The notes below the pieces were generated by a model that saw only the letters and a list, made by a program, of their open reading frames with translations, was not told the DNA's origin and did not search any database. Positions 58,214-64,000 of a DNA stretch of 64,000 bases are shown here, piece by piece. The first letter of the stretch is position 1, and each line of letters begins with the position of its first letter. Both the position numbers and the translations under genes were made by a program. The stretch is from Cannabis sativa (lineage: Eukaryota > Streptophyta > Magnoliopsida > Rosales > Cannabaceae). The stretch covers positions 19,556,041 through 19,620,040 of the forward strand of contig NC_083606.1 of the NCBI RefSeq assembly GCF_029168945.1, given 5' to 3'.

Positions 58214-61200
58214 ATATCTAGAAGATTATGTATCATCGATAAAATATTGCATATATCCTGAAGATTATGCATCATCGAAAAAATATTGCATATATCCTGA
58301 AGATTATGCATCCTCGATAAAATATTGCATATATCTTGAAGATTATGCGTCTTCAATAAAATCTTGCATATATCCTGAAGATTATGCAAACGTAATATTC
58401 ATTATATAGTTGATGGATATATAACGAAAGAGATGAATACATATTTATATATATGTTCTTGTATTCTTTCAAGACAATGAAAAGTAATCTAATATCGATA
58501 TATATTTTTACAAACATTTCCTGAAGTAAATATTTTATATTTATCGAAGAAAAAAAAATGATTGTATTTATGTGAATACAACTAAAGAATCATTAAAAAT
58601 GATTATTATTAATGCAATTTTATAGTGGGTTTTGAATACCCAAAAAGAATGTTAAGAAAATTGCATTGAAACATTAAAGTATAAGAATAATAATGAGCAT
58701 GACTAATGTTATTTAAATACATGAGGCATGTATTTATTGTTCATCATTCCCTGCAGAGAATGATACGAATTGAAGTCAATTACTTTTAAAGATTCCTCGT
58801 ATTAGTCATGTTATTATACATTGTTATTACTTGCAATGTTGGAAATTATTGAATCTGACATATATTAAAGATTAAATTTTGCATACATCTTGGAGACTAT
58901 GCAAAAATTGCATTCATATATTCTTTGAAATATCGTAAAAGAAATTGTTGAATAATTTCTTATATTTTCATGGATGAACAAGTAATAAATTTTTAAGAAA
59001 TTTATAATAATGTTCTACTTGTTCAACGTCATTCCCCGAAGTGAATGTAATGATTTTAAATAATCAATGACATTATTTACTACTCAAATATTTCCAGAAA
59101 AAAGTGAAAACAACCAAAAATGAGATACCACACACAATCAAAGTGCATGAAATCTATATATCATGTGTGAAATTGAATAATAGTGGTCGTGTACCTGTAG
59201 TACGGACACACTTATAATCAAGATAAAAGTATACTTGATTATTTAATAGAATGTGAATTGTACAAATTTATTGTACATTTAGAATATTTAAATATCATTA
59301 CCTAAAGAGAATGAATAGACATGAAATTCTATTTCAAAGAATATAGATTTCACATATATTGGTAATGCCAAAAGCAAATTAATATATACATATTTTATTA
59401 TTTCTTGAAATCAATAGTTTCAAACTATTGTTGGTACAGGATATGTATATATATAGTTACTATATAATTCAGTTTGTATATTCCCAAAAGTGGATATATA
59501 ATTTACTAATATTTGTTAGTGATCCAATATAATCAAAGTGATAAAGAATCACAAAATGATTATTTGAAAAGCTTCCTGAAGAAGTCTTACATACAATTGA
59601 TTCTTTGAGTAGTAAAATATCTTTGTAAAATATCTTTGATTCTTTGACTATTCAATGATGAATAGTCTATTAATAAATTAGATGACTTGTTAAAAAGATA
59701 CTAGGAAAAATGAATGATATATTATGGTTATATCTATTTGACCATTACAATAACATGATGAAATTGTCATGTATCTTTTAAATTATATACATCATTGAAT
59801 TGATGATAGTGATTCCTGAAGAAATATAAAGTTTGATAAACATAATAGTGACTTCTGAAGAGTGTATATGTTTTGGAGAATAATATAATTATATTATTCG
59901 TGTATATAAAAATGAAACCTGTAATACTTATGTTGTAGTAATTTTACATTACCTTATGAAAGTTTCATTGAAATACAAATTATAGTGAACCTGAAGTTCA
60001 TGAATTGAATTATTTTGATATGATCAATCATATGCAATAAATTGTCAAATGAGTTGACTAAATTTTGTTGAAGAACCAGAAGATTCTTCTCATTGTTAAT
60101 TTATAAGGCTCAAAAGAAGAATGTGCATATATTTACACATAGAAAATACTTAAATTATATTTCTTTAACAATCTTGAGCCGTTGTTATATTTTTATTGCA
60201 TAGTTTCTTATCGATGTGATAAGATTATATGATCATGCATTTACAAAATGTGTATATTTATGTATTTCTAATTATGCACGTATGACTCATTCTTAGAAAT
60301 GAATTAAGTTCATAAGGATTGAACTTGAAACTGAAGTTCAATGTCATATATTATATATGAGTTTAAATAAATATTGATTCATTGTGACGTATTGAAATCC
60401 CTACAGGTATATTAATATTATTAGATATCACAATTTTTAAAAATTCTCTCGATCATGGGGAGAGAAGTAGTTGGGATCGATGATAATTTTTGAAAAATGA
60501 TCCTTGCACAAAGTATATAAGAACAATATAGTTCAAAATGATATATACCAACTGCAAATCAATATTATTCAAAGTTAAGTTAGAATGAGTTGAAAACGCC
60601 TGAAGCGTAAATGAATAATATAGAAATTATTAATAAATGTTCGTTTGATTTATCCTGAAGTTGTTAAATCTAGAGGTACTCATGGAGATACCTTAATGCT
60701 ATAAAGTATTGATGATTAAAATGATAACCGTGATGAAAACGGTACTTGAATAGACTCCCAAGAGAAGTTACATAACATATTAGATCATAATTGAATCCCT
60801 AAAGTGATTCTATATAGGTACCTACAAATGATAAACATATTTAAAAAAATATGTAATTTAAAAAGATCTCTATAAATTATGTCAATATGGGAGGAAATTA
60901 TCATTTATTAAAATTTTTGTCGACAATAAATATTGGATGTGTGCATATGCAATAAACTAACATGAGATAGCAAGGATCATGGTATTAGATTTGTCGAGAA
61001 TTATCGACATACATTTTATTTTTGGCCAAAATATTATGACGCAGTCCAGGCAAATTTACTCACATAAAGTGAAGTAAGACCTGTAGGGTGTGCAAATAAA
61101 TATTTCTAATGAGAAATTTGCATATATGTATTTGTACATAATGAATTGTTGTACAAAGTTTGCATAGACATGAGATTGATTGAAGTAAGGCTTAAATATT

Positions 61201-61905
61201 GAAAAAATATAATCATGATTTGATTATAGCCTGGAATATATTTTATGAGGATTTAAAAGCGTCACATAAATATTGCAACAAAAAGTTATTTATTTATTTG
61301 GAGCTCCTAATATAGTGAGAATTTAAAATAAGCCTTATCTAAAAATTCTAGAAGAATTTAATACATGTCTTAAGTGATATAAATTCTAAGTCGCGCGCAC
61401 TATATGACAAAGATCTTTGTATGAAATAAAGACATGTAAGTAAATTATTGTTTGAAATATACGTATGGTTGTCTATGCAGTATAAATACGTAAATTAAAC
61501 GTTGTGATAGACTCTTGAAGAGTTTTTGATTAATTGCAAAACAAACTTTTATTTCTTTTGTATATCGAGAAATATTAAATGTATAAAGTTTGTTCATTAG
61601 TATTGAAGTCCTGAAGTACTTCATATGTATCAAGAATTATAGATATATGATCACTTGATATGGAAATTAAGATCATACAACAAGATGGAATAAATATATG
61701 GTCTTGGAGTACCATCATTGTCACAATTAAAAATTTATATTATCATTAATGTGTTATGTTCATATCTACTTGAAATTTTAAATTTTCGTATGAACAAAGT
61801 TGTGTACACACATGAATGATACAATTAGTTGGATAAAGATTAATGTTCCACGAACCCCTCATCTATAATTTAAAAGTCCATTCATACTCTGAAAGAGTTA
61901 TAGAA
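58214..61905. repeat. Dispersed short hairpins with a shared CCTGAAG-type apex
   Basis: At least fifteen short inverted repeats share an apex close to C-CTGAA-G. Examples: 58516-58531 (stem ATTT), 58743-58764 (ATCATTC, loop CCTGCAGA), 58877-58906 (TTTTGCATA), 59030-59047 (CATTC, loop CCCGAAGT), 59477-59498 (TATATTC with one wobble, loop CCAAAAGT), 59986-60000 (TGAAC), 60596-60608 (ACGC), 60647-60670 (GATTTA), 60793-60810 (GAATC, loop CCTAAAGT), 61604-61623 (TGAAGT, loop CCTGAAGT), 61698-61715 (ATGGT, loop CTTGGAGT). Stem sequences differ from site to site while the loop is kept, often at exactly eight bases. No function is known to me. Confidence 0.7.
58222..58388. repeat. Tandem repeat of about 39 bp, four copies
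   Basis: The unit holds GATTATGCATCATCGATAAA and TTGCATATATCCTGAA. Four and a partial copy are present with few differences. Each unit junction forms a hairpin, TGCATA...TATGCA around TCCTGAAGA, the same apex as in the dispersed series. Confidence 0.88.
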
Positions 61906-62326
61906 AATATATGATCAAAGATTATATATGGTGATATTTTAAAAGTGATAACAATAATCTTATGAGATTTATTATCACCAAAAGAATTATGGATCATATG
62001 TGCATGAGGGGGAGACATATTTATGCTGCACTCTTTTTCTCTTAGTTCAGGTTTTGTACCACTGGGTTTTCCTGTCAAGGTTTTTAATGAGGAAACTTGC
62101 AAATAATTATGAATATGAAATATATATTGTACTCTTTTTCCTAGCTCAGATTTTGTCCCACTGGGTTTTTCTGGTAAGGTTTTTAACGAGGCAACTATAA
62201 ATCATGTTAACATACTTGCATTTTATGAAACAAGTAGAGAATGTGTGGGAGTGAGATCAATATTGGCATAGCATATTCAGGAATTATATGGATTGCACTA
62301 AATAAAGAAGTATCAACCCAAGAAAT

Positions 62327-62580
62327 TCTCTATGGATAATACTGCTTGCATCGCTCAACTAAAAAGAGGGTACATTGAAGGAGATAGAGTTAGAACACAT
62401 TTCACGAAATTCTTCTTTATACGCTTCAAGAAAATGCATATTGGTGTTCAACATATTTAATCAAGTGTCAATCTTGCAAACTTATTCACAAAATTATTAC
62501 CAACATCAACATTTGAGAAGACGGCAGATAAGATCGAAATTCGTCGATTAGAAGATCTTCACAAATGCCTAAATGAGGGG
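62327..62580 (+). pseudogene. C-terminal end of a Copia RNase H, degraded
   Basis: Read from about 62335, the frame gives DNTACIAQLKRGYIEGDRVR, then THFTKFFF, a stop, and NLANLFTKLLPTSTFEK followed by IRRLEDLHKC. This is the classic end of plant Copia polyproteins (D-N-x-A-C-I-A-Q, then LADLFTKALP). At least one in-frame stop (about 62458) is present. Upstream, at 62015-62200, two copies of a block with CACTGGGTTTT and AAGGTTTTTAA resemble the 3' untranslated region of this Copia group. Confidence 0.8.
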
Positions 62581-62669
62581 GAGTTAGTTTACACTATACT
62601 CTTTTTCCTTTGATCAAGTTTTCAGCAAGATTTTTAATAAGGCAGTTATTATGGACATTCAAGTGGAAG

Positions 62670-62893
62670 TGTTATAAATATTAATAATTATGTGGATGTC
62701 CAAATCTTTTATTTATTACCATTAATTTTAATTAACATTCCTCTTTTTCTTAGTTTCTTAATCTTTCACTCTTGTATTTGTATAAATAGGGGTTCACCCC
62801 ATTGGAATAAACAATTGAGAAATTCTCATTCACTTTCTCTTATGCTCTTCTTCCTCTTCTTTCTTTTCATCTATTTTATATTATTTTATAACA
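62670..62893 (+). repeat. 3' LTR of the hairpin-rich Copia element
   Basis: 224 bp, with TATAAATA at 62781-62788, ends TGTTATAAA and TATAACA. Confidence 0.9.
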
Positions 62894-62898
62894 GTTTT

Positions 62899-63369
62899 TT
62901 CTAACAATAAGTTATGGATAACTAAACAAAAATTAAAAGTTATTTCAATATTTAGGATATACTTTTTTTAAATTTTCTAAAAGAAAAAAATTAATATTGT
63001 TAGTAGCACTTACCCAATTCATAAATTAAAATAAATTTAATATTTCAGTAGTGTTATGATTTAATATTAAAAAAAATAGTTAAAAAAATTAAGAATTATT
63101 AGTGGCTAAATTTTTACTTTTTTTACATTTTGTAAAAGTTAATCTTAAACTTTTTAATAAAAAAATGCACAAATACCTCACAATGTACAGTTACATTAGT
63201 AAATTTAAAGTAACGCTCATTAGTTATTATTATTAAACGCCAATAAAAATTGTTCGCATGTACAGGACATATGAACTAACACTATTAGAAAAATAATATA
63301 CGCCTTTAGTTTTTTAGAAGACATAGGTCTTCAAAACCCTAAACCCATATTAGATCTGCGGCGGAAGCC
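62899..63369. other. AT-rich spacer with possible CACTA end
   Basis: No gene recognised. At about 63281, CACTATTAGAAAAA resembles a CACTA terminal sequence and is followed by short repeats of GAAGACATAGG (63319 and 63397). A matching opposite end was not found in the window. Confidence 0.4.
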
Positions 63370-64000
63370 TGTATCTTTGTTATTATGAAAAATTTGAAGA
63401 CATAGGTTCTTAATGATGTGCCTGAAATGGAATTTTTGACCCTCCCACTCTTTTATTTTATTAACACAGTTGTGTTGACAATTGAGAAAATAAGATAGAG
63501 GATTACTATGATCATCAAGATTCTCAATTTTGAACGATGCTGAAGAAGTCAAGCTCGGAAAGCCAATGATTTTCAAAACAAAACCTATTGGTGTGGAAAC
63601 TTTTATTTTTAGGATCGTTAAGGATTATTTTTTAAGCTCTATGGTCAGAACCAAAATAAGAAAGATGTCTCAGGGTAGCCTTAGGAAAAAAGTCCAACCA
63701 AGCTTTATTGATAATACTCCAATCGAGCCTTTCAAAAACATTACCATGCTTCCAAGTAAAACGATTACCAAAGAAAGGCAATGGAGAGAGATTAAATTTA
63801 TTAATGAAAGATTAAAAATTGGACATGGCATATGGAGGAGGTTTAGTACAAGTAGACTTGACATTAAGACCTAAATAATCGTTAAAGTCTCCAATTATGA
63901 TCCATGGGGCTAAAGGAACAACATCATATAAATGAGTAAGAAGAGTCCAACAAACAGATTTATTAGCTAAATAAGGGGAACCATAGTAACATGAAAGGTG
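63370..64000 (-). pseudogene. LINE (L1-type) endonuclease remnant, runs off the window
   Basis: The minus strand from 64000 downward reads as the apurinic-type endonuclease of plant L1 elements. In order there is CYYGSPY, PWIIIGDFND (GDFND at 63892-63878), FTWKHG, FERLDWSIIN, WLDFFP and a GSDH motif (63652-63641), followed by FCFENHWL. These are the conserved steps of the nuclease that nicks the target. A stop near 63820 and another near 63635 break the frame, and the reverse transcriptase that should follow is missing after about 63370. The 5' part lies beyond the window. Confidence 0.82.

Larger units (their letters stand above)
57608..62893 (+). mobile_element. Copia element with deleted pol and hairpin-rich interior, TSD GTTTT
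   Basis: Short LTRs, 57608-57847 (240 bp) and 62670-62893 (224 bp), both start TGTTATAAATATT and end TATAACA. A perfect duplication GTTTT flanks the element (57603-57607 and 62894-62898). The sequence after the 5' LTR, TTATCAGCACGAG, is a primer-site type seen in plant Copia elements. The only coding trace is a degraded RNase H end near the 3' side. The 3.7 kb between them has no open frame and is instead a long series of short hairpins. The element is therefore non-autonomous. Confidence 0.9.

Noticed and set aside
58222..58388. CRISPR-like regular repeat
   Set aside because: The repeats have no unique spacers, and the sequence is a plant retroelement. It is a simple tandem array.
59560..59830. 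Heat-shock element (TTCnnGAA) cluster as explanation of the CCTGAAG words
   Set aside because: Only some sites have TTC before the core, while stem pairing around the core is found at most of them, so hairpins fit better.

Overview
This window is nuclear DNA of a flowering plant, most likely a eudicot. It has one spliced host-type kinase gene of a plant-only family, AT-rich intergenic DNA, and many plant Ty1-copia, Ty3-gypsy (Tat lineage), TRIM, MITE, MULE and LINE elements. I cannot name the species. About two thirds of the window is transposable elements or their remains.

Layout: (1) 1-2.9 kb: a decayed Copia LTR edge split by a solo LTR (198-2080, TSD CATAT), then a 329-bp CACTA-type MITE (TSD TGG). 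(2) 4.57-6.79 kb, minus strand: the only convincing host gene, a two-exon AGC-VIII kinase of the PINOID/PINOID2 type. (3) 6.9-11.6 kb: AT-rich DNA with no gene recognised. (4) 11.6-17.6 kb: two related, diverged LTRs placed head to head. One is split by another solo LTR (12770-14945) that carries a row of six hairpin repeats. A MULE transposase fragment follows. (5) 19.02-40.05 kb: an old Tat-type Gypsy element (plus strand) holding three later insertions: a gag-protease-only Copia element (19369-24922), a decayed long Copia element (26208-35935) and a solo LTR (37833-39852). (6) 42.56-55.11 kb, minus strand: a nearly intact 12.55-kb Tat element with 781-bp LTRs differing at 3 sites, TSD GTACT, gag-protease and RT-RNaseH-aRNH-integrase on the minus strand. 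On the plus strand it carries a separate spliced gene with its own TATA box. (7) 56.54-57.16 kb: a TRIM. (8) 57.61-62.89 kb: a Copia element (TSD GTTTT) whose coding part is almost gone and whose interior is filled with short hairpins sharing a CCTGAAG-type apex. (9) 63.37-64.0 kb: LINE endonuclease remnant.

The most interesting structures are the dispersed hairpin series in the last Copia element, the antisense spliced gene and the convergent 36-bp tandem repeat in the young Tat element, the gag-protease-only Copia element, and the hairpin repeats in the 12.8-14.9 kb solo LTR. The young Tat element has a damaged pol despite almost identical LTRs, which suggests mobilisation in trans (inference).
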